A stretch of 64,000 bases of DNA, taken from NCBI GenBank assembly GCA_028293765.1, contig JAQGOG010000011.1, positions 1 through 64,000 of the forward strand. The letters are read 5' to 3'. Made by a program: the position numbers and the translations under genes. Shown here in pieces: positions 48,778 to 56,717 of the stretch. The stretch is from Gammaproteobacteria bacterium. Its GTDB lineage: Bacteria > Pseudomonadota > Gammaproteobacteria > Steroidobacterales > Steroidobacteraceae. The notes beneath the pieces were generated by a model. It worked only from the letters and a program-made list of their open reading frames with translations. It made no database searches and had not been told where the DNA came from. Position 1 is the first letter of the stretch, and the number at the start of each line of letters is the position of its first letter.

Positions 48778-49016
48778 ATGCCCGACGATCCAACGGGTAA
48801 TACAAACATCCCGACGATCATGATCGGCGAGAAGGCGGCGGACATGATACGCGGACGCTGCCTCGCGCCGGAGGCACTCGATGCGCTTTGAACTGGCATC
48901 TACATTTTATGGTCGTGACGGTAGGCGGCAACAATCCTTTCGGACCCAACGAGGGCTTGTATGTCCACGCCTATGCGTTGCCGCCCGCGCAGACTGTAAG
49001 CGCTGCCGCGCCGTGA
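48778..49016 (+). pseudogene. Two short remnants of an unidentified gene
   Basis: In the 292-base gap after the DUF1615 gene, one frame (48778-48891) reads MPDDPTGNTNIPTIMIGEKA then ADMIRG, which resembles the PA-domain signature DDPxxxIPxxMI. A second frame (48909-49016) reads MVVTVGGNNPFGPNEGLYVH then AYALPPAQ and stops. The second segment looks like a protein C-terminus but no family comes to mind. They may be parts of one decayed exported protein; the joining region is missing. Confidence 0.4.
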
Positions 49017-49030
49017 GCAGTTGAGCTGCT

Positions 49031-50635
49031 CTAGTTCGCAGTGGATCTAATTGCGACCGGAGACTTGTCGCTGACCGTGTCGCCGGCCGTGGGCGGACTT
49101 GCGCCCGGGCTCATCAGTTGCCGCAGTAGCGCTGCCGTTTCCGGATGCGGATCGGAGCTCCCACGTCCGGAGCTGCTGGCGCTGCCCATCGCGATATCGG
49201 CGGCTGTACGGCCGCGCACGTCTTTCGCTAACAGCTCGACGTGATGTGCCGCCAAGACCTTCACCACATCGTTCCAGCCCCAAGCTGCCGCCCCGTGCAG
49301 AGCGGTCTGCCCGTTGGCGTCACGGGCACTGATGTCTGCACCACCCGCCAGCAGCGCGTCCACTGCATCCACGGCCTGCGCTTCTGTTTTATAGCGACCC
49401 CGCGTATCGATATTAGTAGAGGCGTTGCCCGCCGCGGCCATGAGCGGCGTTATTCCGGCAGCAGTAGGCAGAGAGGGATTGGCGCCGTGCGCGAGCAATA
49501 GGCGCATTGCGGGCACGTCGCCCGCTTTCGCGGCCCGAATGAGGGGAGTGGCTCCAATGCTCAACAGCCCATCCCCACCGCGATCGTCACGAAGGGATCG
49601 ATACGGCGGAAAAAGCTTCAGCTGCAGATTTGGATTGGCGCCGGCCTCGAGCAGCAGCTGGATGAGATCGAGGCTGGTGGTCGCATCCAGCGACGGTCGG
49701 TCGGCCCGGCCCCCCACTGGCAGTGTGTTCGCATCCACAGCCGCATACAGAGCCGACCGCCCCCATCGATCCCACTTGTCCACGACAGCGCCCTTCCTGA
49801 CCAGGAGCGCGGCGACGTCGAAATTGAAATTGAGCGTCGCCATGAGCAGCGGGCTGACTCCATCAGGATCCGGCAGATCGAGATCGGCGCCCGTCTTCGC
49901 GAGTATTCGCGCACAGTCGACGCATCCCCTGCGAGCGGCGAAGAGCAGCGGTGTGAAGCCGCCCGAGGGGCGCTCTTGCATGCGTGGCTCTGAAGTGACT
50001 TGCCGCTCCCACTCGTTGACATCGGATCGAGCGTTCACCTGCGCGCCCTGTTTCACCAGCAAATCGACCATTGCCGGCTGATTTTCGGCGGCCGCCCACA
50101 TCAGCGGTGTCTGCCCGCGCCAACCTTCGCAAGCATTCACATTCGCGCCGTGCCTGATGAGGCGGCGCGCGGACTCGACATTGCTCGTGCGGGCAATGAT
50201 CATCAGTGCGGTCTGTCCGTCGATATTTGCTGACTCGGCGTCCGCGCCGGCTGCCAGCAGCCGCTGAATCACTCTTACGTTGCCGAGGACTGCGGCCTCC
50301 GACATCGGCGTTGCCCCGTAGTCGTTCTTGAAGTTGACCTTCGCTCCAGCAGCCAACAGGCGATCGATCAACTGTTCGTCGTTGTGGTACACCGCCCAAT
50401 GCAGCGCGCTGGTGCCGTCCGCCGTTCGCTGGTTGACGTCCGGCCGCGGCTTCGTGCCAAGCATCGCGAGCACGGCAGTGGAATCGTTTCGACGAGCAGC
50501 TAGCACGAGCGGCGCGGGTGTTTCCACAGCCTCGACCACCACGTCCGCAGCACTTGCGCGCGTGGCGCCTGCGACACCCAGCGCCAGCGCTATCAGGACG
50601 GGCAGCATGCGCGGTTGTCGTTCTGCACGGGGCAT
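49031..50635 (-). CDS. Exported ankyrin-repeat protein
   Basis: 534 residues. Signal peptide LPVLIALALGVAGATRASAAD, then ankyrin repeats from about 45 to 500. Clear units include SALHWAVYHNDEQLIDRLLAAGAKVN, TPMSEAAVLGNVRVIQRLLAAGADAE, TPLMWAAAENQPAMVDLLVKQGAQVN, TPLIRAAKAGDVPAMRLLLAHGANPS and TALHGAAAWGWNDVVKVLAAHHVEL. The periplasmic location and repeats imply protein binding. It is the third gene of an operon after the DUF1592 and DUF1552 genes (4-base gap), a gene set found together in many bacteria with predicted heme and Tat partners. Confidence 0.9.
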   Translation of the reverse strand: MPRAERQPRMLPVLIALALGVAGATRASAADVVVEAVETPAPLVLAARRNDSTAVLAMLGTKPRPDVNQRTADGTSALHWAVYHNDEQLIDRLLAAGAKVNFKNDYGATPMSEAAVLGNVRVIQRLLAAGADAESANIDGQTALMIIARTSNVESARRLIRHGANVNACEGWRGQTPLMWAAAENQPAMVDLLVKQGAQVNARSDVNEWERQVTSEPRMQERPSGGFTPLLFAARRGCVDCARILAKTGADLDLPDPDGVSPLLMATLNFNFDVAALLVRKGAVVDKWDRWGRSALYAAVDANTLPVGGRADRPSLDATTSLDLIQLLLEAGANPNLQLKLFPPYRSLRDDRGGDGLLSIGATPLIRAAKAGDVPAMRLLLAHGANPSLPTAAGITPLMAAAGNASTNIDTRGRYKTEAQAVDAVDALLAGGADISARDANGQTALHGAAAWGWNDVVKVLAAHHVELLAKDVRGRTAADIAMGSASSSGRGSSDPHPETAALLRQLMSPGASPPTAGDTVSDKSPVAIRSTAN

Positions 50636-50639
50636 GAAT

Positions 50640-51962
50640 CTAGATCTCAGAGACGGATCCCGTACTGTCACCCACCTTGTCAATGGGCACTCCGGCACGC
50701 TGCAGCATCGTGAGCAGCACGTTTGCGAGCGGTGTGCGCTGCTCGAAATTGAGATGCTGTCCTCCTTTGACCTTGCCGTAGCCGCCGCCCAGCAGCGCCG
50801 TGGGCAGCGGATATTGGTTGTGCAGGTTGCTGTTGCTCATGTTACTGCCGTAGAGCAGGATCGAATGATCCAGCATGCTCCCGTCGCCGTCCGGCATTTT
50901 TCCGAGCTTGTCGATGAACTTGGCGAACACGCTCGTGTGATACCGCTGGATCTTGACCAGCCGCGCTTTTTTCGCCTCGTCGTTGGAGTGATGCGAGAGT
51001 GCGTGGAAGGCGTCCGGGACCCCGATGTGATTGTAGGTCTGCTCGCTGACTTCGGCCGCTAGCATGAAGGTCTGGATGCGCGTCAGGTTGCCCTGATAGG
51101 CGAGGGCGATGAGATCGAACATCAGATTCAACTGCTCGTCGAAATTCTCGGAAGTTGCGCCCGGCACCTCGGGAAGATTGAGCGCCGCTATGTCGCCACG
51201 CTGGGAGTTGTTCACACGCCGCTCGATTTCGCGCACGCTCTCCAGGTAATCGTTCAAAGTGGCGCGATCCTGCGGTCCGAGCGTGCGGCTCAGAGCAACG
51301 GTCTCGTTTGAAATCATGTCGAGCAGGCTCGTGGTTTGCCGCGTGAGGAAGCGCCGCTCTGCAGGAGAGTCGCCCTGGCCGAACAGGCGCAAGAAGAGCT
51401 GTCGAGGATTGCTCTCCACCGGCAGCGGCGTCGCTGGCGTGCTGAACGAAAGCGTTCCCGAGTAGCTGCATCCGTAGCCGCGCTCACAAGCGCTGCCGAC
51501 GCCGTGCCCCTGAGCTGTGGCAACTTCGAGCGAGGGATAGGGGGTGTCCTGGCCGATGTACTTTGCCGCCAGCTGGTCGACGGTCGCAGCCATATTCGGC
51601 GTCGAGCTTTCCTTCGGATGTACGCACGATAGCCACGTCGCCGGGACGAGCGCGTGTACAGCCCGGCTCTCTCCGGGTTTGTTGCCTATGTTGCTGAGGA
51701 TGGTCATCTGGCTGCGGAACGGTGCGAGCGGCTCGAGGATCGGGCTCATATCGAAGTTGCGACCCACCGCGGTGGGTGTCCACTTCTCCATGATGGCCCC
51801 GTGCGGGAAATAGAAGAATCCCAACCGCGGCTTCGGGGCGGCAGCGGTATTGGCTAGCGCCGTCGCGGCGGGAATCATCGCGTTCAGTAGCGGGAGGGAG
51901 ACCGTGGCGCCCATCCCGCGAAGTACGGTGCGTCGGGAGAGATGCTTCTTGGTGATAAACAC
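50640..51962 (-). CDS. DUF1552 protein with Tat signal
   Basis: 440 residues. The leader contains SRRTVLRGMGATVSLPLL, a Tat-type signal (S/T-R-R-x-h-L). The body has the DUF1552 landmarks RLGFFYFPHGAIMEKWTP, HALVPATWLSC, SCERGYGCSYSGTLSF, LNDYLESVREIERRV, SEQTYNHIGVPDAFHALSHH and LLYGSNMSNSNLHNQYPLPTALLGG. DUF1552 belongs to the alkaline-phosphatase-like DUF1501 supergroup; the substrate is unknown. Three bases separate it from the DUF1592 gene, its usual partner. Confidence 0.9.
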   Translation of the reverse strand: MFITKKHLSRRTVLRGMGATVSLPLLNAMIPAATALANTAAAPKPRLGFFYFPHGAIMEKWTPTAVGRNFDMSPILEPLAPFRSQMTILSNIGNKPGESRAVHALVPATWLSCVHPKESSTPNMAATVDQLAAKYIGQDTPYPSLEVATAQGHGVGSACERGYGCSYSGTLSFSTPATPLPVESNPRQLFLRLFGQGDSPAERRFLTRQTTSLLDMISNETVALSRTLGPQDRATLNDYLESVREIERRVNNSQRGDIAALNLPEVPGATSENFDEQLNLMFDLIALAYQGNLTRIQTFMLAAEVSEQTYNHIGVPDAFHALSHHSNDEAKKARLVKIQRYHTSVFAKFIDKLGKMPDGDGSMLDHSILLYGSNMSNSNLHNQYPLPTALLGGGYGKVKGGQHLNFEQRTPLANVLLTMLQRAGVPIDKVGDSTGSVSEI

Positions 51963-51965
51963 GGG

Positions 51966-54548
51966 TCAGCTCCTGGGTTGCAGGCTTTGCAGCGCCGCTT
52001 GCTTCGTGCCCAGCGGCGGCACTGCCGGCAGTTCGCTCAGTTGGAAGGCCTGACTGCCTACGATGCCCTTCACTATCGCTTCGAAACTATAATTCTCACG
52101 TGCCGAGTCGCGGACGATGGCGCGCACCATCGGCATGTCCTGGTAGCGCAGCCCGCGCCCCAACGCAAAGATCATCAGCTTTTCGGCCAGTGTTTGCACG
52201 AACTGCTCCGGCCGGGCCAGTAACGCCTGGCGAAGTTGGGCCGGACCCGTCACCTGCGTGCCGTTTGCGAGCTTGCCGCTCGAGTCGATGCGGGTGCCCG
52301 CGTCGCGGTCCCGGTCGCGCCAGCCGCCGATCACATCAAAACTCTCGAGGGCGAACCCCAGTGGGTCCATGACTCCGTGGCAGCCGAAGCACGCGGGGTT
52401 GGCGCGATGCCGCTCGAGCCGCTCACGCACGGTTTCCGCCTTCTTGCCGGGCTCGGTTTCCTTGAAGGCCTCTACGCCCGGAGGTGGAGAATTCGGCGGC
52501 GTGCCGGTGAGAGTCTCGAGGATCCAGGCGCCGCGCAGCACGGGGGAGGTGCGGTTGCCATAGGACGTGCTCATGAGCACCGCGCCTTTGCCCAACAAGC
52601 CCCACCTGTTGGGATCGGCCAGCCGGACAGGACGGAACTGCGCGCCGCGTATGTTCGCAACACCGTATTGGAGCGCCAGCCGTTCGTTGAGAAAGGTCTC
52701 ATCCGAGCGCAGCAGATCGAGCACGCTGCGATCCTTGCGCAGGACACTCTTCAGGAAGAGCCGGATCTCCTCGCGGAAGCTGTCGCGGAGGTCGCGATCG
52801 AAGTCCGGGTATGCCACCGGATCGGGCTCGATACTGTCGATCTTGTTGACGTTCAGCCACTGGAACGCGAAGTTCGTGACGAGGGAGGCGGAGCGTGGAT
52901 CGGCCAGCAGCCGATGGACCTGTGCTGAGAGAACCTGGCTGTCGTGCAGGCGACCGTTTGCCGCGAGAGCGATCAGCTCCGGATCCGGCCCTTCGCTCCA
53001 TAAGAAAAACGACAGGCGCGACGCGAGCGCGAGGTCATCCAACGGCGCGATGGCGCCCGGTGAGCTGTTCGCCGGGACCGGCTCCGCGCGGAACAGGAAT
53101 TTGGTGCTCGAGAGGATTGCGGTGAGCCCGCTTTCGATGCCCGCCTCGAAATCCCCCGATTCCCGGCCCATTGCGTAAAAGGCCAGCGCAGCGTTGAGAT
53201 CCGCTTCGGTCACCGGGCGCCGGTACGCTTCGCCTGCCAGGTGCGCGAGGATGCGCCTGGCACACGGCTGTTCGTCAGCGGCCGAAGCGGGGTGGCAGAT
53301 CAGAACGCGGCGCCGGCTCACGGTGTCACCAACGCCCGTGACGTTGAAAGGGCCTGAGATATCGACGCCTGGAATCGAGGGGGCGCGCTCCATCTCGGGC
53401 AGCATGGCGATCGGCTGCAGCGGCGAGTCCGATTGAGCGAAGGAGCGCTGGATGAACGCGACCCCCACATCGTGGGCGCCGGCCTTGATTCTGACGCGGA
53501 TGTGATTGAACCGCTCCTGCAGCTCGTCCGCGGCCGTCGCCTGCCGCTGGTCGACGGCTTTCAGGTCTTCCGGGCCGCCCACGCTCTGCTCGAATACCCG
53601 CACATCGTCGACCGTCATGACGACCGTGTGCGGCTTGTCGATCTTGGTAACGTAGCCCGCGCCGCCGAAGAAGAAATTACGGATGTTGAATTCGTACTCC
53701 CCGTCGGCCGGAAAGTAGTGCTCCACCAACATGCCGCCACGCGTGCCAAGGGGCAGGCCGTCGATATGCTCCAACTGGCTGGCGCCGTCCGCGCGATACT
53801 CCCGGCTGCTCGGCTTGGCGCTGGCGCGGCCGATCGCCTGCCGGCTTAGCGTGCGTGCGGCAGCGATGTACTGGTCGAGGAATGCGGGCGAGATTCGCAG
53901 CGTCGCGGCGACGTTATCGAAACCATCGCTCGACACGTCCTTTGGGAGCAACGTTTTTACATCGACGTTGAGACCGAGAAGTTCCTTGATCTCGCGCGCG
54001 TACTCGGTGCGGTTCAGCCGGTGAAGTCCGACGCTGCCCGGAGCGGGATGCGCGGCGGCGGCGTGATCCAACTCGCTTTCCATCCATGATACGAACGAAT
54101 CGATCGTTTGCTGGTCGGGTTGCGGTTGGCCGGGCGGGGGCATCAACCGCCCGCGCAGCTTGCGGACCGCTTTTTCCCAGGTTTCGGCGTCGGCAGGAAT
54201 ATCGCCTGGCGACATGACGTCAAAGGCGATGCCTCCCGCCCAGTCCTCGCTGTTGTGGCATTTCGAGCAGCGCTTGCCAAGTAGCTGCCACTGGGGCGGC
54301 TCGCCGCTGTCTTTCGCAGGGGTGGTCGGCGCGACATCCATTTGCACGGCGCCCGTATGCACGGCGCCCGTCTGCACGGCGCCCGTATCTCCGCCGCCCT
54401 GGCCGACAGCGATCGGCGCCGCGCCCGCGCCGGCCAGCAGCAGGCCGAGCGCCGCCAGCGTGCCGCCCAGGCACTTGCTTCGACCTTTGAACAATCGAGA
54501 AAACTCCGGATTCACGTTGCGCCAGATTATAGAAGGGCGGGGCGGCAA
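51966..54548 (-). CDS. DUF1592 protein with N-terminal cytochrome c motif
   Basis: 860 residues. A leader (GGTLAALGLLLAGAGAAP) directs export. A low-complexity stretch with TGAVQTGAVHTGAV follows, then a heme-binding CSKCH (Cys94-His98) with a later PPPGQPQP region. After this come the DUF1587/1592/1588/1585-type regions: SVGLHRLNRTEYAREIKELLG, ATEAD-like PVTEADLNAALAFYAMG, SRLSFFLWSEGPDPELIALA, FAFQWLNVNKID, TSYGNRTSPVLRGAWILE, HRANPACFGCHGVMDPLGFALESFD with a second CxxCH (CFGCH). Predicted periplasmic multi-domain heme protein; function unproven. First gene of the operon. Confidence 0.9.
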   Translation of the reverse strand: MPPRPSIIWRNVNPEFSRLFKGRSKCLGGTLAALGLLLAGAGAAPIAVGQGGGDTGAVQTGAVHTGAVQMDVAPTTPAKDSGEPPQWQLLGKRCSKCHNSEDWAGGIAFDVMSPGDIPADAETWEKAVRKLRGRLMPPPGQPQPDQQTIDSFVSWMESELDHAAAAHPAPGSVGLHRLNRTEYAREIKELLGLNVDVKTLLPKDVSSDGFDNVAATLRISPAFLDQYIAAARTLSRQAIGRASAKPSSREYRADGASQLEHIDGLPLGTRGGMLVEHYFPADGEYEFNIRNFFFGGAGYVTKIDKPHTVVMTVDDVRVFEQSVGGPEDLKAVDQRQATAADELQERFNHIRVRIKAGAHDVGVAFIQRSFAQSDSPLQPIAMLPEMERAPSIPGVDISGPFNVTGVGDTVSRRRVLICHPASAADEQPCARRILAHLAGEAYRRPVTEADLNAALAFYAMGRESGDFEAGIESGLTAILSSTKFLFRAEPVPANSSPGAIAPLDDLALASRLSFFLWSEGPDPELIALAANGRLHDSQVLSAQVHRLLADPRSASLVTNFAFQWLNVNKIDSIEPDPVAYPDFDRDLRDSFREEIRLFLKSVLRKDRSVLDLLRSDETFLNERLALQYGVANIRGAQFRPVRLADPNRWGLLGKGAVLMSTSYGNRTSPVLRGAWILETLTGTPPNSPPPGVEAFKETEPGKKAETVRERLERHRANPACFGCHGVMDPLGFALESFDVIGGWRDRDRDAGTRIDSSGKLANGTQVTGPAQLRQALLARPEQFVQTLAEKLMIFALGRGLRYQDMPMVRAIVRDSARENYSFEAIVKGIVGSQAFQLSELPAVPPLGTKQAALQSLQPRS
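54343..54387. repeat. 15-bp tandem repeat inside the DUF1592 gene
   Basis: TGCACGGCGCCCGT plus A/C is repeated three times, encoding the residues TGAVQ/TGAVH units on the minus strand. It sits in the linker between the signal peptide and the heme domain and could vary in copy number between strains. Confidence 0.8.
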
Positions 54549-55100
54549 AGCACCTCGAGGCGGTATCGGGCACCACCAGGCAGTCCAGCACCAGCGTCCA
54601 CAGCAGACTCCTTACCGCCCAACGTAGTCGTTCATCGCCGGCCGCCGGATTGGGCTTCGGCATGGGCCGCTGCGTAACCGGATTCGAGTATTGGTAGGGC
54701 TCGACGTAAAAGCTCGGGTAGGTCAGTAGCACCACCGTCGCAGGCAGGTCGGGCGGGGGCAGGAAGCCCCGCTGCACCCCGTTCCCTAACGGCTCCTGCC
54801 CATCGATGGCGAGATTGGTAGTGCCGTGCTTGCAAAGTGGTGGCCGAAGTCCTTGACTTTCGTTCGCCCGCGGCAGCCGCCGTGGTGAGAGCGTTAGAAG
54901 GCCACAACGGCGGCGAGCCGGCGGTTGCGCCGGCATTTCCGGTGACTCCCTGGCGCGACACCAGCTGAGCAGGATGTCGATCCGCTCACGCTTACGCATC
55001 TGACGGTCGGCGTATAAGAAATGCTCACGCGGTTGCCGACCGACGACCAAAAAAACAGGAACTATCAGGCAGCGGGCCACGCTGCCCATAACTAACCGCG
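54549..55100. other. 552-base gap between the DUF1592 operon and the TPS transporter
   Basis: Several overlapping frames are open here on the minus strand, the longest continuing into the DUF1592 gene, but their translations are arginine/proline-rich and match no family that I recognise. Both flanking genes point away from it, so it should hold two divergent promoters. No transposase, RNA gene or inverted repeat was identified. Confidence 0.4.
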
Positions 55101-56693
55101 ATGCGCATACTCCTATCTTCGTGGCTGGTTGTCGGCCTGTCTGCTTTGCTTGCGTCACCGGCGTACGCCGAGGCTCAACCGGGCGACCCGATCGGCGCAT
55201 TTGCGATCACGCGCTTCGAAGTCGAAGGTAACACCCTGTTGGATTCGGCGGCCGTGCAAGCGGCGGTGGCCGGGTTTGCGGGCAAGGATCGCGACTTCGG
55301 TTATGTCGAACGGGCGCTGGCCGCCCTCGAGAGCGCTTACCGCAAACGCGGCTTCAGCCTGGTCAAGGTGCTATTGCCCGAGCAGGAGCTGAATGAAGGC
55401 GTGGTGCACCTGAAGGTGGTCGAAACACGCCTCGGCAAGGTTCGCGTCACGGGCAACGTATTTCACAGTACCGCCAATATTCGCCGCAGCCTGCCTGCCA
55501 TAGCGGAGGACACGATTCCCAATGCCGACGCACTCTCGGCAAACCTCAGAATGGCCAATGAGAATCCGTCGAAGAAGCTCAATCTGCAGCTGCAAAGCGG
55601 TGACCAGCCGGGAGTCATCGACGCTGTAGTGGCGGTCGCCGATGAGAAGACGTGGTCCGCCGGCGCTGTACTGGACAACTCCGGATTCGAATCCACGGGC
55701 CGCACTCACGTCACGGCGCAGTACCAGAATTTCAACGTCGGCGGTCTCGATCACGTCTTCAGTCTCCAGTACACGACCAGCGTGGAGGATCCGAGCAAGA
55801 TCAGCGTGTATGGCGCCGGGTATCACATCCCGCTGTATCGCCAGGCCGACTCGCTTGATTTCTATGGCAGCTACTCCACCGTCAATACCGGGTCGGTGTC
55901 GGCGGGTCTCCTCGATCTGACGGTGAGCGGCGCCGGCACCGTGTACGGCGCGCACTTCAATCACGAGTTGCCGCGCTTTGGCCGTTACGATTCGCAGCTC
56001 GTCGTGGGTTTCGATCGCAAAGCGTTTCGCAATGACATCGGCTTTCAGGGGCTGCAACTCGGCGGCGATGTTACGGTCGACCCGTTCAGCCTGTCTTACG
56101 TCGGGCAGTGGGCCTTGCCCGCCGGCAACCTCAACTTCTACCTGACTGGCGTGCGCAATATCCCCGGCGGCTCGCAAGCCAGCGACGCAAATTTCGCCGC
56201 GGCTCGTTCCGGCGCGACTTCGTCCTATGGGCTGTTGCGTTACGGCGCCGGGTTCACGCGGCCGCTGCCGCGGGATTGGCTGATACGGCTGACGTTCAAC
56301 GGACAGGCGACCCGCGATGCGCTGGTGCCGGGAGAGCAGTTTGGCGTCGGCGGCGCGGCTTCGGTCCGCGGGTTGCAAGAACGCGCAATCTCTAACGACA
56401 AGGGCTTTACGGCCAACGCCGAGGTCTACACCCCCAACTTGTGTGCCGCCCTTCGGGGCGGCGCGATGCGCTGTACCGCGCTTGGTTTTTTCGATGACGG
56501 CCATGTTTCCCGCAACGAAGCGCTCCCGGGTGAGGCGACGCATGAGTCGGCAACCAGCGCCGGCGTCGGCTTGCGTGTCACCAGCGGCAGGACGCTGTCG
56601 CTGCAAATGGATTTCGGCCGGGTGATCAGCGCGTCGGACCCGCAGCAGAAGGGCGATCAGCGCCTGCACGCGCTGCTGGCGCTGTCATTTTGA
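55101..56693 (+). CDS. Two-partner secretion outer-membrane transporter (TpsB / ShlB-FhaC family)
   Basis: 530 residues. Signal peptide LLSSWLVVGLSALLASPAYAEA, then two POTRA domains (about 30-190: FAITRFEVEGNTLLDSAAVQAAV and GVVHLKVVETRLGKVRVTGN), then a 16-strand beta-barrel with the conserved VRGLQERAISNDKG motif near 425 (the FhaC VRGY-like loop) and a C-terminal aromatic LLALSF. It secretes a TpsA exoprotein across the outer membrane. The gene for that partner starts 25 bases downstream. Confidence 0.9.
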   Translation: MRILLSSWLVVGLSALLASPAYAEAQPGDPIGAFAITRFEVEGNTLLDSAAVQAAVAGFAGKDRDFGYVERALAALESAYRKRGFSLVKVLLPEQELNEGVVHLKVVETRLGKVRVTGNVFHSTANIRRSLPAIAEDTIPNADALSANLRMANENPSKKLNLQLQSGDQPGVIDAVVAVADEKTWSAGAVLDNSGFESTGRTHVTAQYQNFNVGGLDHVFSLQYTTSVEDPSKISVYGAGYHIPLYRQADSLDFYGSYSTVNTGSVSAGLLDLTVSGAGTVYGAHFNHELPRFGRYDSQLVVGFDRKAFRNDIGFQGLQLGGDVTVDPFSLSYVGQWALPAGNLNFYLTGVRNIPGGSQASDANFAAARSGATSSYGLLRYGAGFTRPLPRDWLIRLTFNGQATRDALVPGEQFGVGGAASVRGLQERAISNDKGFTANAEVYTPNLCAALRGGAMRCTALGFFDDGHVSRNEALPGEATHESATSAGVGLRVTSGRTLSLQMDFGRVISASDPQQKGDQRLHALLALSF

Positions 56694-56717
56694 TCCTCGA
56701 TGCCAACGGGAGCAGAC

